Of a stretch of DNA of 64,000 bases, positions 45,542 to 54,066 are shown piece after piece. A program made the position numbers and the translations under genes. The stretch comes from Maribacter vaceletii. GTDB taxonomy: Bacteria > Bacteroidota > Bacteroidia > Flavobacteriales > Flavobacteriaceae. The notes beneath the pieces were generated by a model. That model was not told where the DNA came from and ran no database searches. It saw nothing but the letters and a program-made list of their open reading frames with translations. Location: assembly GCF_003634105.1 (NCBI RefSeq), contig NZ_RBIQ01000007.1:1488001-1552000 (forward strand). Reading direction: 5' to 3'. Position 1 is the first letter of the stretch. Each line of letters starts with the position of its first letter.

Positions 45542-46555
45542 TTAATTATACAGTTTGTTAACTACATTTAATTGGGTTTTAATAAATAACTCTTTATTAG
45601 GTTTTTTTCCTTCAAAAGAATTTGAAGGATAATGACTCATATTAGTGTAGGAAGGTGCGTACAATTCAAATCTTTGTCTTGCAATATAGTTTTGCATAGA
45701 TATTTTAGAACGATAATCTCTTAGTGCATTAATGTCTATATAGCTGTTTGCTACCATACTATCTCCTGTACCTGCTTCAGAAAGTACGTTTCCTTCAAAA
45801 TGTACAATTTTAGATAACCCATCAGTACTTGCAAACGGAAAGTCTATTCCAGAAATACCTGCAGAGTTTGCAGAAATGGTATAGGCCATATTTTCAATAG
45901 AACGTGCTCTTTTTGCAATATCCTTGTGGGTTAAATTTGGGCTTCCAGCTTCAGAAGAAGAATGTAAAAATATTTCAGCTCCTCGCATCATTAAACAACG
46001 AGCAATTTCTGGGTATAATATTTCTTCAGATGCTATACAGGCTAGTTTTCCAAGTTTTGTATCTGCAACAGGAAACAAAGATTCTTCCCCATATATTTCT
46101 AAGTATTTGTCTAAAACATCATGCGGAGTAGGAGCAAACATAGAATTTAAACGTCTATATTTTAAAATAAGTTCTCCTTCATCATCTATAATAAAGCTAC
46201 TTTGAAAATATAAGTCTGGAAAATTTTCATCTAATTCATAAAAATTACCAGATAAAAAAATAGATTCTTTTTTACAGAACTCTTTCATTTGAGTAAAGAG
46301 AATGTCATCTGTGGTAATACATGCTTTAGTATGCCACTCTTCTATAGTTTCACCAAAAGGGAAGCTTGTTAAAAAATATTCTGGTAGAACCACAAGCTTT
46401 AAATCTGGTCCTATAAATTTTTTTGAGCCACTAGTTTGTGCTAATACGGTGTTTAATGTTTTTTGCATTAAAGCATGGGCTGTCTTCTTATCTTTACAAG
46501 AATTTATAGCAGCGCATTCTATTTGTAGCGCTAAAGCTTTGTATCTTTTTATCAA
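45542..46555 (-). CDS. Nitrilase-superfamily protein with substituted catalytic residues
   Basis: The 337-residue protein has the carbon-nitrogen hydrolase fold. The catalytic Glu is kept (VVLPEYF, E59). The usual YRK lysine is Arg (KYRRLN, R135) and the nucleophile position is Ser (GKLACIASEEILYPE, S176). An ungapped alignment to the common K-I-G-x-x-x-C-W-(D/E)-x-x-x-P-E block puts S176 where Cys should be, with a Cys at 173. Either it uses different chemistry or it is not a hydrolase. A partly symmetric operator lies upstream. Confidence 0.8.
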   Translation of the reverse strand: MIKRYKALALQIECAAINSCKDKKTAHALMQKTLNTVLAQTSGSKKFIGPDLKLVVLPEYFLTSFPFGETIEEWHTKACITTDDILFTQMKEFCKKESIFLSGNFYELDENFPDLYFQSSFIIDDEGELILKYRRLNSMFAPTPHDVLDKYLEIYGEESLFPVADTKLGKLACIASEEILYPEIARCLMMRGAEIFLHSSSEAGSPNLTHKDIAKRARSIENMAYTISANSAGISGIDFPFASTDGLSKIVHFEGNVLSEAGTGDSMVANSYIDINALRDYRSKISMQNYIARQRFELYAPSYTNMSHYPSNSFEGKKPNKELFIKTQLNVVNKLYN

Positions 46556-46590
46556 TGGGTATATTTTTATATGATTTTCTTAAAGTTACA

Positions 46591-46619
46591 CAAAATAGTT
46601 AACATTATTAACTATTTTG
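46591..46619. promoter_or_regulatory. MarR-type operator upstream of the nitrilase-like gene
   Basis: CAAAATAGTTAAC (46591-46603), spacer ATT, then ATTAACTATTTTG (46607-46619): 12 of 13 arm positions are complementary. It shares the AGTTAAC core and 3-base spacer of the sites at 37702, 60549 and 60678. A -7-like TAACTTTA follows on the minus strand. Confidence 0.65.
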
Positions 46620-46663
46620 CTTAAGAAATTCAATTCTTTTCGTGTTAAAAAATTGTAAGTTTT

Positions 46664-47776
46664 TTAATTTGTAAGTTTAAATTCTAATTCTTGGATAGGG
46701 GTGTTTTTTGTAGGCTCTGTTTTTTCAATAATTTGCCAACTTATTCCTGCAGTATCTTTAAAAACAAAAGCATTTTCTCCAAATTCATTCTTTAGTATTT
46801 GGGTAGGATTTAGTTCGTGTTCAGAAACTAATTTATGAACCATTTTTAGCTTGGGAGTATAAAAAGAATGTAGTGTTATTCCTTTTTCTCCTATTCTTTG
46901 CTTTGCAGATTTGTTTGTTTTATCTCCCCTTGGAATAAAGAATTTCATTTTTCCACATATATTATTTGGTGAAACAAAACCTTGGTACCAATGACTATAA
47001 CCGGGTTCCATTTGAAAAACTCTTTTAGGGCCTTTTAGCCAATCGCCATCAATTGCAGGTTTATCTTCTGCTTGTAAACCTAAGGCGGAAGATAAATAGG
47101 ATATTTGTTCTAAGGATGTGGCGTTAATTACAAAGTCATGATGGGTAAACTCACTTGTTTTTAGTGGTGTGTCTTCTTTAATGGTGCCATAACCAGGAAT
47201 TTTATACCCATATCGTTGAAAGAAAATATGGTTAAAAAATTCGCCATAAACTGCATTTTCACGTACTATAACGGGTCTATTAAAAAAATCTCTTTCGCCA
47301 GTATTTAATCCAAATAAGTCATCTGCGACTGGTTCTGTTGGCAGCCATGGCTTTTTCCCAACTTCTCTTGCTGTTTGGTAAATATCGTACAATCTAAAAA
47401 TATCATTAGTACGCATAACAGCAATTCTTGTTCCTATAGTTTCTACAGGAGCATAACCAATACCATCTCCAAGAGGTTTTTCCCATTCTAATATACGTAA
47501 CAAGCCATGGCTATCTATATCTCCATTTTGTAAGCGATACGAAGTAAGTTTAGAGTTTACCCCATATAATTTTTTAGCATCTTTAGCAGAAAAAGAAGAA
47601 CTATCTACTACTTTAAAACCAAAATCTCCAAAATATTTTTTTGCATGATTTGCGTTTTCAACACCTATCATTACTTCATAAAGACCACTAATACCAGTAT
47701 CTGGAATCTCTTGGGTCATAGTTTTTGTAGTCATAAAATGTATTGTTAATAATAAGGCATATTTTTTTAAAAACAT
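46664..47776 (-). CDS. VOC-superfamily protein (glyoxalase/dioxygenase fold)
   Basis: The product is up to 370 residues. ATGs at residues 15 and 20 (47734, 47719) are plausible real starts, since the conserved region begins ISGLYEVMIGVENANHAKKYF. Two VOC modules can be traced: the first to about residue 190, the second from THHDFVINATSLEQISYL to FVFKDTAGISWQII. VOC proteins bind a metal and act as dioxygenases, isomerases or glyoxalases; the activity here is unknown. It lies 11 bp after the MDR gene and should be cotranscribed with it. Confidence 0.75.
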   Translation of the reverse strand: MFLKKYALLLTIHFMTTKTMTQEIPDTGISGLYEVMIGVENANHAKKYFGDFGFKVVDSSSFSAKDAKKLYGVNSKLTSYRLQNGDIDSHGLLRILEWEKPLGDGIGYAPVETIGTRIAVMRTNDIFRLYDIYQTAREVGKKPWLPTEPVADDLFGLNTGERDFFNRPVIVRENAVYGEFFNHIFFQRYGYKIPGYGTIKEDTPLKTSEFTHHDFVINATSLEQISYLSSALGLQAEDKPAIDGDWLKGPKRVFQMEPGYSHWYQGFVSPNNICGKMKFFIPRGDKTNKSAKQRIGEKGITLHSFYTPKLKMVHKLVSEHELNPTQILKNEFGENAFVFKDTAGISWQIIEKTEPTKNTPIQELEFKLTN

Positions 47777-47787
47777 AATTAGTGTTT

Positions 47788-48789
47788 TTAAGAGTGAATA
47801 TTAAGAATTAATTTCCCGAAATTTTCTCCAGTATATAGCATTTGTAATGTTTTAGAAAAGTTTTCTAACCCTAGAACAGTATGCTCTTTTACTTTAATTT
47901 GTCCGTCATTAATCCATTCAGCAATTTCCTTAACTGCAGATGGCCATTGCTCTACATAGTCAAAAACAATTATGCCATTCATTTTTCCTCTAGCAGTAAC
48001 TATTTTCATATAGTTTTTTGGACCATAAATATTTGCCATATCATTATATTGCGAAATGGCACCGCATATAACTACACGCGCACCACGAGCTAAGTTTAAA
48101 AGGGCAATATCTAATGTAGGCCCGCCAACATTATCATAGTAAATATGAACCCCGTTTGGAGCATATTTTTTTAATTGTTGGTCAATGTCTTCTGTTTTGT
48201 AATTTATTGCATAGTCAAATCCACATTCTTCTAATAAGAATTTACATTTAGCATCACTTCCTGCAGAACCAATAACGGTACAGCCTTTAATTTTAGCAAT
48301 TTGCCCAACCGTAGAACCTACAATGCCTGCTGCTCCAGAAATATATACAACATCACCAGAAACAGGTTCTCCACTTTTAAGGAGTCCAAAGTAGGCGGTC
48401 ATTCCTGGCATACCCAATATACCTAAATGGTGTGAAAGTTTACTTCCAGAAATATTTATGTGGCTTAGTCCTTCTCCATTAGAAATACAATAGTTTTGCG
48501 CTCCTAATAAACCAGAAACATAATCCCCTTCTTTAAATTTAGGGTTTTTAGATTGTATAATCTTTCCTGCAGAAAACGTTCGTACAACGGCTCCAATTTC
48601 TATGCCTTTAATATATGTGGTTCCTTCATTCATCCATCCTCTAATAGCTGGGTCTAGAGAAATATCATGAATTTCAATTAATATTTCCCCTTCTTTAATT
48701 TCTTTTAACTCCTCTGTTTTTATATCAAAATTTGTATCTTCTATTTCTCCTTTTGGCCTATTCGCTAAAATTACTTTTGTATTTTTCAT
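47788..48789 (-). CDS. NADP-dependent MDR oxidoreductase (CurA/PTGR-like)
   Basis: The 333-residue zinc-independent medium-chain dehydrogenase begins ILANRPKGEI and has SLDPAIRGWMNEG, the NADP motif SGAAGIVGSTVGQIAKIKGC, and YYDNVGGPTLDIALLNLARGARVVICGAIS. These fit the leukotriene-B4 dehydrogenase/CurA branch that reduces activated C=C bonds of enones. It is divergent from the alpha/beta-hydrolase-like gene across a spacer with AGTTAAC half-sites, so it probably belongs to the MarR regulon. Confidence 0.88.
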   Translation of the reverse strand: MKNTKVILANRPKGEIEDTNFDIKTEELKEIKEGEILIEIHDISLDPAIRGWMNEGTTYIKGIEIGAVVRTFSAGKIIQSKNPKFKEGDYVSGLLGAQNYCISNGEGLSHINISGSKLSHHLGILGMPGMTAYFGLLKSGEPVSGDVVYISGAAGIVGSTVGQIAKIKGCTVIGSAGSDAKCKFLLEECGFDYAINYKTEDIDQQLKKYAPNGVHIYYDNVGGPTLDIALLNLARGARVVICGAISQYNDMANIYGPKNYMKIVTARGKMNGIIVFDYVEQWPSAVKEIAEWINDGQIKVKEHTVLGLENFSKTLQMLYTGENFGKLILNIHS

Positions 48790-48880
48790 TTGTTTACTAT
48801 TTATATAAGTAGGGTTGTTTACTTCATTTTTAATAGAAGCATGTTAAAAGTGCTTCAATTTATTCTAAATTTACAAAAAA

Positions 48881-48917
48881 ATAGTTAACATTGTAAATAA
48901 TTAACTATATTAACTAA
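48881..48917. promoter_or_regulatory. Degenerate MarR-type operator half-sites in a divergent spacer
   Basis: ATAGTTAAC (48881-48889) matches a perfect half-site. On the other side TTAACTATATTAACTAA (48901-48917) contains two direct TTAACTA half-sites. The spacing differs from the 3-base spacer of the strong sites. It lies 24 bases before the hydrolase-like start and 92 bases before the MDR start. Confidence 0.5.
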
Positions 48918-48940
48918 AAATTTTAATTAATACTTTTATT

Positions 48941-49978
48941 TTGATAAGGAGAAGACAAGTTACCGTAGAGAATAAAACCATGAATTTTTATATTTTGGGT
49001 GCTGGTCCTGCGTTGGTTATGTTTCATCCGTCTCCACATTCGGCAGAGTTACTTTTGCCATTGGCTAAAGAGTTGGCTTTAGATTATACAGTAATCTGTG
49101 TAGATACCCCTGGCTATGGAAAATCGGATGCTTTACCTAATACACCCAATAACTTATCTGATTATACAAAGGTGTTACATGATTTTTTTAAAAAAATGGG
49201 TATAGAACTCCCTATTTTATATGGTTCTGCAACAGGTGCGCAATTAGCAATACGTTATGCTTTAGATTTTCCTAATGAAGTTTCTCATATCTTTTTAGAT
49301 AATGCTGCGCATTTTAATGAGGTTTTAAGAAAGCGCATTTTAAAACATTATTTTCCAGATTTAACACCAGAAATAAACGGGAGTCATATTAGGAAAATAT
49401 GGGAGATTACAAATAAAATGTTTCAATTTTTTCCGTGGTGTTTTAATGAAGAAGAGTATGCGCTACATAGACCACAAGTACCAAAAGAAGTTTTACATAC
49501 CATAGCACTAGATTTTTTTAAAGCAGGAGAAAATTATTTTCTAGCGTATAAAACTGCTTTTATGCATGAAAAGGCTGAGTATGTACAGCAGTTAAAAGTC
49601 CCTACTACAATTTTTAGGTGGAAAGGAAGTATCATTAAAAAGTATATAGATGACTTGTTAGCTTTTGAATTTCCAAGTTGTGTAGAAACTGTTTCAATTC
49701 CAGAGGGGCATGCAGAAAGAAACATAGAAATGATTAAGCAATTACGGAGTAAAGTTAATGGATTGCCTAATTATAATTTGCCAGATGCATTTAATATAGA
49801 GCCCAATGAAAAAGAAAAAAGTATTGGTTTAATACCAAGAAAAGATATTCCGAACATTTTAGAAAATGGATCTCATTTTATGGAAGCTTGGATACTACTT
49901 AAGAAATATAATCCAGAATTAAATGCTGTAGAATTACAAAATTTAATGATAGATTGGTTTACAAAAAGCAAAAATTAG
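48941..49978 (+). CDS. Alpha/beta-hydrolase-fold protein with Ala at the nucleophile position
   Basis: The 345-residue protein starts with a TTG here; the ATG at 48980 would cut the conserved first strand. The fold is clear: GAGPALVMFHPSP oxyanion-hole strand, CVDTPGYGKSDALP, and the nucleophile elbow LYGSATGAQLA (95-99 GSATG). The elbow consensus is G-x-S-x-G, so the nucleophile is replaced by Ala97. The catalytic His seems kept (PEGHAERN, H257), while the usual acid position reads RWKGS. It may be a non-hydrolytic family member. It is the first gene of a three-gene plus-strand unit. Confidence 0.8.
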   Translation: MIRRRQVTVENKTMNFYILGAGPALVMFHPSPHSAELLLPLAKELALDYTVICVDTPGYGKSDALPNTPNNLSDYTKVLHDFFKKMGIELPILYGSATGAQLAIRYALDFPNEVSHIFLDNAAHFNEVLRKRILKHYFPDLTPEINGSHIRKIWEITNKMFQFFPWCFNEEEYALHRPQVPKEVLHTIALDFFKAGENYFLAYKTAFMHEKAEYVQQLKVPTTIFRWKGSIIKKYIDDLLAFEFPSCVETVSIPEGHAERNIEMIKQLRSKVNGLPNYNLPDAFNIEPNEKEKSIGLIPRKDIPNILENGSHFMEAWILLKKYNPELNAVELQNLMIDWFTKSKN

Positions 49979-49982
49979 AAGT

Positions 49983-50732
49983 ATGAAATCTATATATAAA
50001 TTCTTAGGAATAAAGTTTCCTGTCTTTCTTAGTTCTAGTGCCTCTGGAAAAAGTAAAAAAGAGGTTTTAGGTAAGGATTCTCTGTTAATAGGGGAGTGGG
50101 ATAATTTTCAACAATACTGGCAAGAAAATACGGAGGAAGAAATTCATGGTATTAAAACAGATGATAAACACAGACACTTGTCATTAAAAATAAAAGAGGT
50201 AGAAAAAGGAACTTTTTTAATTGAAGTAAGAGAAGGCAGAAACGGAACTGTTTTTATTGAAAACTTACATTTTACCCAAGAAGATATAAATAAGAATAAT
50301 GTTGAACTTAAAGGGGATACTCTTTTTATACAGGGCGAAAATCATTTTAAAAATAAAGACGCCTATAAATTTATTAGGGTAAGAAAATTTTCTGGTTGGA
50401 TAGAATATCCTATTACAGAGGATAATATGCATCATCAAGGAAATCTTGAAATACATGATCAGGGTGGTATGGCAGCGTTAGATGTTGATGGTGTAGATTA
50501 TACAGTAGAACTAACCCAATTAATTTATGGAAAAAAATTAGAAATAATGAAGCTTGCTATTTATGACATGCCTTTAGATAAAGTAGGTATAAATAGTACT
50601 TCTATTAGTTATACATGGGTAAACCCAGATGCAAAAAGGATAGGTATAAACCTAAGAAAAGTTATTTCTGGGTGGACGCTTATTGAGCCAGGTTTTGGTA
50701 ATCAAAATACTTGGAGAGAAAAAGAAGAATGA
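49983..50732 (+). CDS. Protein of unknown function in the MarR regulon
   Basis: The 249-residue product has no signal peptide or membrane segment and looks beta-rich, with regular alternating strands up to the C-terminus. I do not firmly recognise it. The opening LIGEWDNFQQYWQEN followed by HRHLSLKIKEV faintly recalls the start of CpcT/CpeT bilin-lyase-like barrels; this is a weak impression only. It is 4 bp after the hydrolase-like gene and shares ATGA with the SDR gene, so the three proteins are made together. Confidence 0.5.
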   Translation: MKSIYKFLGIKFPVFLSSSASGKSKKEVLGKDSLLIGEWDNFQQYWQENTEEEIHGIKTDDKHRHLSLKIKEVEKGTFLIEVREGRNGTVFIENLHFTQEDINKNNVELKGDTLFIQGENHFKNKDAYKFIRVRKFSGWIEYPITEDNMHHQGNLEIHDQGGMAALDVDGVDYTVELTQLIYGKKLEIMKLAIYDMPLDKVGINSTSISYTWVNPDAKRIGINLRKVISGWTLIEPGFGNQNTWREKEE

Positions 50733-51472
50733 AAGTTTCCTATAAATCAAAAGATAATTATATAGTTGTTATTGGGAGTAATAGTGGTATTGGAATAGCT
50801 TTGGTAAAACAACTTTTAGAAACCGGTGCAATAGTTATTGGAGCAGATATACAGGAGAAATCTAAAGTGCCTTTCAATGAAAATTACTTGTATTATAAAG
50901 TGAATCCTCTAGACTATAATTCTGTTACAAGTTTAGTAGATTTTGTAAAAGAAAAAACGAATAAAATTGTAGGTTTAATAAATTTATCTGGCGCAATTAC
51001 CCATTTTAAATCTATTGAAGAAATAAGTATAGAAGAGTGGAACCATACGTATGATATTAGTTTTAAAAGCTGTTTTAACTCTTGCAAAGCATTTTTACCA
51101 CTTTTAAAAAGTACACCGAATTCTGCAATTGTAAATATGTCTTCTGGACTAGCATTTATAGGGCAAAAAAACTATGGCCCTTATACCGCAGGGAAAGCAT
51201 CGGTTATTGCTTTTAGTAAAACTCTAGCAGCAGAAGTAGCTCCAGAAATTAGAGTAAACACAGTTGCTCCTGGAGCGGTAGATACTAATTTCATTTATAA
51301 AGAAGACGGTTCCACTCGTTTTAATAAAGAACAATATGAAAAAATTGTTCCCCTAGGTAGTATAGGTACACCAGAGGAAATTAGTTCTGTTATTTTGTTT
51401 TTACTAAGTGACGGTGCAACACATATGACAGGGCAATGTTTACATGTTAATGGTGGCGCAGGAATGCATTAA
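50729..51472 (+). CDS. Short-chain dehydrogenase/reductase (classical)
   Basis: The ATG at 50729 overlaps the previous stop (ATGA) and gives 247 residues. The classical SDR motifs are intact: VVIGSNSGIGIALV for NAD(P), LINLSGA (NNAG equivalent), IVNMSSG with catalytic Ser, YGPYTAGKAS with Tyr and Lys, and VNTVAPGAVDTNF. It should oxidise or reduce an alcohol/ketone pathway intermediate. It converges on the minus-strand SDR with 1 bp between the two stops. Confidence 0.9.
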   Translation: MKVSYKSKDNYIVVIGSNSGIGIALVKQLLETGAIVIGADIQEKSKVPFNENYLYYKVNPLDYNSVTSLVDFVKEKTNKIVGLINLSGAITHFKSIEEISIEEWNHTYDISFKSCFNSCKAFLPLLKSTPNSAIVNMSSGLAFIGQKNYGPYTAGKASVIAFSKTLAAEVAPEIRVNTVAPGAVDTNFIYKEDGSTRFNKEQYEKIVPLGSIGTPEEISSVILFLLSDGATHMTGQCLHVNGGAGMH

Positions 51473-51473
51473 T

Positions 51474-52247
51474 TTATCCCATAGTGCCTTTTACCAAACC
51501 ACCATCTACAGAAATAGTTTGCCCTGAAATATAACTACTATGCGGCGATAAAAGCCAAAGCGCTAGGGATGCAAAATCTTCTGGTTTTCCAATTTTTTCC
51601 ATAGCAGTTTGTTTCGCTACAGAAGCCCTAATTTCAGATTCCGGAATTCCTTTAAGTTCGCTGTTTTTCTTAAACAAGTTTTCCATACGCTGCGTAGCGT
51701 GGAACCCAGGGCCTAAAATATTTAGTGTAACACCGGAGGTTCCTATTTCTTGGGATAATGTTTTTACATAACCAACAACAGCTAATCGCATAGAATTACT
51801 TAATACTAAATTCTCTACAGGCTGTTTAACAGAAACACTTTCAATATAAAGCAAACGACCATATTGTTGCTCTATCATTTTAGGAAGTAAAGCTTGTGTT
51901 AAAGCAATTTTCCAGCGTACAACAGTTTTATAAGCTTCATCCCAATCCGATAGTTTTGTATCTAAAACAGGCATTGCAGGAGGCCCGCCAGAATTAATAA
52001 CAGCTCCGGTTAAAACTCGTTCTCCAATTACATGTAGAATAGTATCTAGTACTTTTTCATCTGATAAATCCCCAGGAATTATTTCAATAGTAGCACTTAT
52101 TTTTTGTAGCTCTTTAAGTTTTTCAAGAGTTCGTGCAACTGCAATTACCGTCGCATTTTCAGCAATTAACTGTTCTGTAATTGCTTTACCAAAACCACTA
52201 GTGGCTCCGCCAACTAAAAATAATTTATCCTTAAGATGTAGGTTCAT
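51474..52247 (-). CDS. SDR-family protein lacking the Tyr-x3-Lys motif
   Basis: The 257-residue protein has the Rossmann motif LVGGATSGFGKAI and GAVINSGGPP. The active-site stretch reads YIESVSVKQPVENLVLSNSMRLAVVG: the catalytic Tyr is missing and Arg154 stands about where Lys belongs. The C-terminal ISGQTISVDGG is normal. I recall a conserved SDR subgroup with the same LSN..R pattern, so this is probably a divergent enzyme rather than decay. It overlaps the transporter gene by 17 bp. Confidence 0.82.
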   Translation of the reverse strand: MNLHLKDKLFLVGGATSGFGKAITEQLIAENATVIAVARTLEKLKELQKISATIEIIPGDLSDEKVLDTILHVIGERVLTGAVINSGGPPAMPVLDTKLSDWDEAYKTVVRWKIALTQALLPKMIEQQYGRLLYIESVSVKQPVENLVLSNSMRLAVVGYVKTLSQEIGTSGVTLNILGPGFHATQRMENLFKKNSELKGIPESEIRASVAKQTAMEKIGKPEDFASLALWLLSPHSSYISGQTISVDGGLVKGTMG

Positions 52248-53133
52248 GTTGTTTGTTAATTAATTTTTTAAAAATAAAAATAACAGCTACTGCAATAATA
52301 CACATAACTACCCCATAAACGCCAGCAGTTGCTGCCATTTTAGGTTCATTTAGTAAGTTAGCAGATAAAGCTATTGTCATTCCTAATACATTGTTTTGCA
52401 TACCGCTTTCAATAGCAATAGTTGCAGCTCTTTTGGTAGATATTTTTAAAAATTTAGCACTAAAATACCCAACAGAAAGCGTTGCAATATTTAATAAAAT
52501 TACGCCTAAAAAAGATGCTTTAATAAAATACCAACTATTTCCTATTTCTTCTAGCTTCATAATCATTAAAACAAGTGCTAGAATAATAACAATTATAGAG
52601 CCCCAAGAAATAGCTGCTTTACTTTTTTTAGAAAAAAGAGGGAATTTATGATTAATATACATTCCGATAAGAACAGGAAGAGCTGTCAATTTAAAAATAT
52701 TAAATACTGTGGCTCCAAAAGGGAGTTGTATATTCTTAAAGGCTGCTCCTAATATAGCATCCAAAGAAAAATTTAGTATAAAGGGAATAGTAAAAATGGT
52801 TACTAAGCTAGATATTGCGGTAAGGCTTATAGACAAAGCAGTATCTCCTTTTGCTAAATGAGAAAATAAATTAGATACAGCGCCGCCTGGGCAACAAGCA
52901 ACAATCATTAATCCCATAGCAACCATAGGTTGCATAGGTACAATAGCAATAATTGTAAATGCAATAACGGGAACAAATACTATTTGGTTAAAGAGCCCTA
53001 TAAATACTGCTTTAGGAGCTATACCTACTCGTTTAAAGTCCGTAATAGTAAGTGTTAACCCCATTCCTAACATAACAAGAAATAAGATAGTCTGTAAAAT
53101 GACAGGGATATAAGATAAGAGTTGCGCTGTCAT
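52231..53133 (-). CDS. BASS-family (bile acid:sodium symporter-like) transporter
   Basis: The 300-residue protein has about nine membrane segments and the family's ACCPGGAVSNLFSHLAKGDTALSISLTAISSLVT sodium-site region, with ESGMQNNVLGMTIAL as the second half-site. BASS proteins import organic anions, including keto acids and bile acids, with sodium. In the minus-strand catabolic operon it may bring in an acidic substrate or intermediate. Confidence 0.88.
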   Translation of the reverse strand: MTAQLLSYIPVILQTILFLVMLGMGLTLTITDFKRVGIAPKAVFIGLFNQIVFVPVIAFTIIAIVPMQPMVAMGLMIVACCPGGAVSNLFSHLAKGDTALSISLTAISSLVTIFTIPFILNFSLDAILGAAFKNIQLPFGATVFNIFKLTALPVLIGMYINHKFPLFSKKSKAAISWGSIIVIILALVLMIMKLEEIGNSWYFIKASFLGVILLNIATLSVGYFSAKFLKISTKRAATIAIESGMQNNVLGMTIALSANLLNEPKMAATAGVYGVVMCIIAVAVIFIFKKLINKQHEPTS

Positions 53134-53145
53134 TTATATTTTATT

Positions 53146-54066
53146 CTAGTTGTTTTTCCAAGCATTTAATATGGTATTGGAAGAAGCAGACCAAACCGCT
53201 TCATGACTACCAAGATACTCTAAAATTTGTTCTAAATATTTAATTCTATGTGGTTGTCCTAGCACCCATGGATGAATATTTAAACTTAATATTCTTCCGC
53301 CTTGTGTTTTGGTTTCTTGTAATAGAAACTGAAATGCATCTTGTACTTGATGTGCCCAATCTTCAGCAGAATGAAGATTGTTTAATATTATAAAATGGTC
53401 GTCTAATTCTGTAGTTAATGGCATGGCTGTTAAGTTACCATTTTTTGTTTTAAAATTATAAGGCATTTCGTCATTTACCCAATCGCAAAAATAATCTATT
53501 CCATTTTCAGCTAATATATCTGGAGTGTTTTCCGATTCGTTTTTAGCGGGACTAACCCAACCTTTAATGTCTTGTCCTGTTAGGTTTCTTAGTCCATCTA
53601 AGGAGCGTTTTACTAATTCTTTTTCTTCGTCTAGATTCTGACCTCCATAATGTAATTTATCCATGTCATAACCATGACACAATATTTCATTTCCTCTATC
53701 TTTTAATGTTCCTGTTAAATAAGGTAAACGTTCTGCTAATCTGGTGTTCATAGCAAAAGTGGAAGTTACATTGTATTTATCTAGCGCTTTAAAAAAGCGG
53801 TAGATACCAACTCTATTCCCATAATCTCTTAAACTGTAATGTCTTAAATCTGGATACGGTTTTGTCATTCCCCCAGGGACTTTAAAAGGAATTCCTTTTT
53901 GGTTTAGCGGAAAAAATTGAACTCCCACATTAACCCAAAGCGCTATTTTTTTATCGTTAGGCCAAATAATAGGTTTTCTATTGCTAAGCATGTCCCAATC
54001 ATAACGATTGTGATCCATACCATAGGAACGTTCTGGATACTCTAGGTAGGTTTTATCTAGCGCCAT
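53146..54066 (-). CDS. PuuE-like polysaccharide-deacetylase-family hydrolase (copy 2)
   Basis: The 306-residue protein has the NodB-type TIM-like fold but no TFDDGP metal motif; VNVGVQFFPLN stands there. SLRDYGNRVGIYRFF, ILCHGYDMDKLHYGG, GWVSPAKNESENTPDILAENGIDY and SLNIHPWVLGQPHRI match the PuuE allantoinase/cyclic-imide hydrolase branch, which opens cyclic amides or imides. It overlaps copy 1 by 14 bp. The two are clearly different, so they may form a hetero-oligomer or act on successive substrates. Confidence 0.82.
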   Translation of the reverse strand: MALDKTYLEYPERSYGMDHNRYDWDMLSNRKPIIWPNDKKIALWVNVGVQFFPLNQKGIPFKVPGGMTKPYPDLRHYSLRDYGNRVGIYRFFKALDKYNVTSTFAMNTRLAERLPYLTGTLKDRGNEILCHGYDMDKLHYGGQNLDEEKELVKRSLDGLRNLTGQDIKGWVSPAKNESENTPDILAENGIDYFCDWVNDEMPYNFKTKNGNLTAMPLTTELDDHFIILNNLHSAEDWAHQVQDAFQFLLQETKTQGGRILSLNIHPWVLGQPHRIKYLEQILEYLGSHEAVWSASSNTILNAWKNN

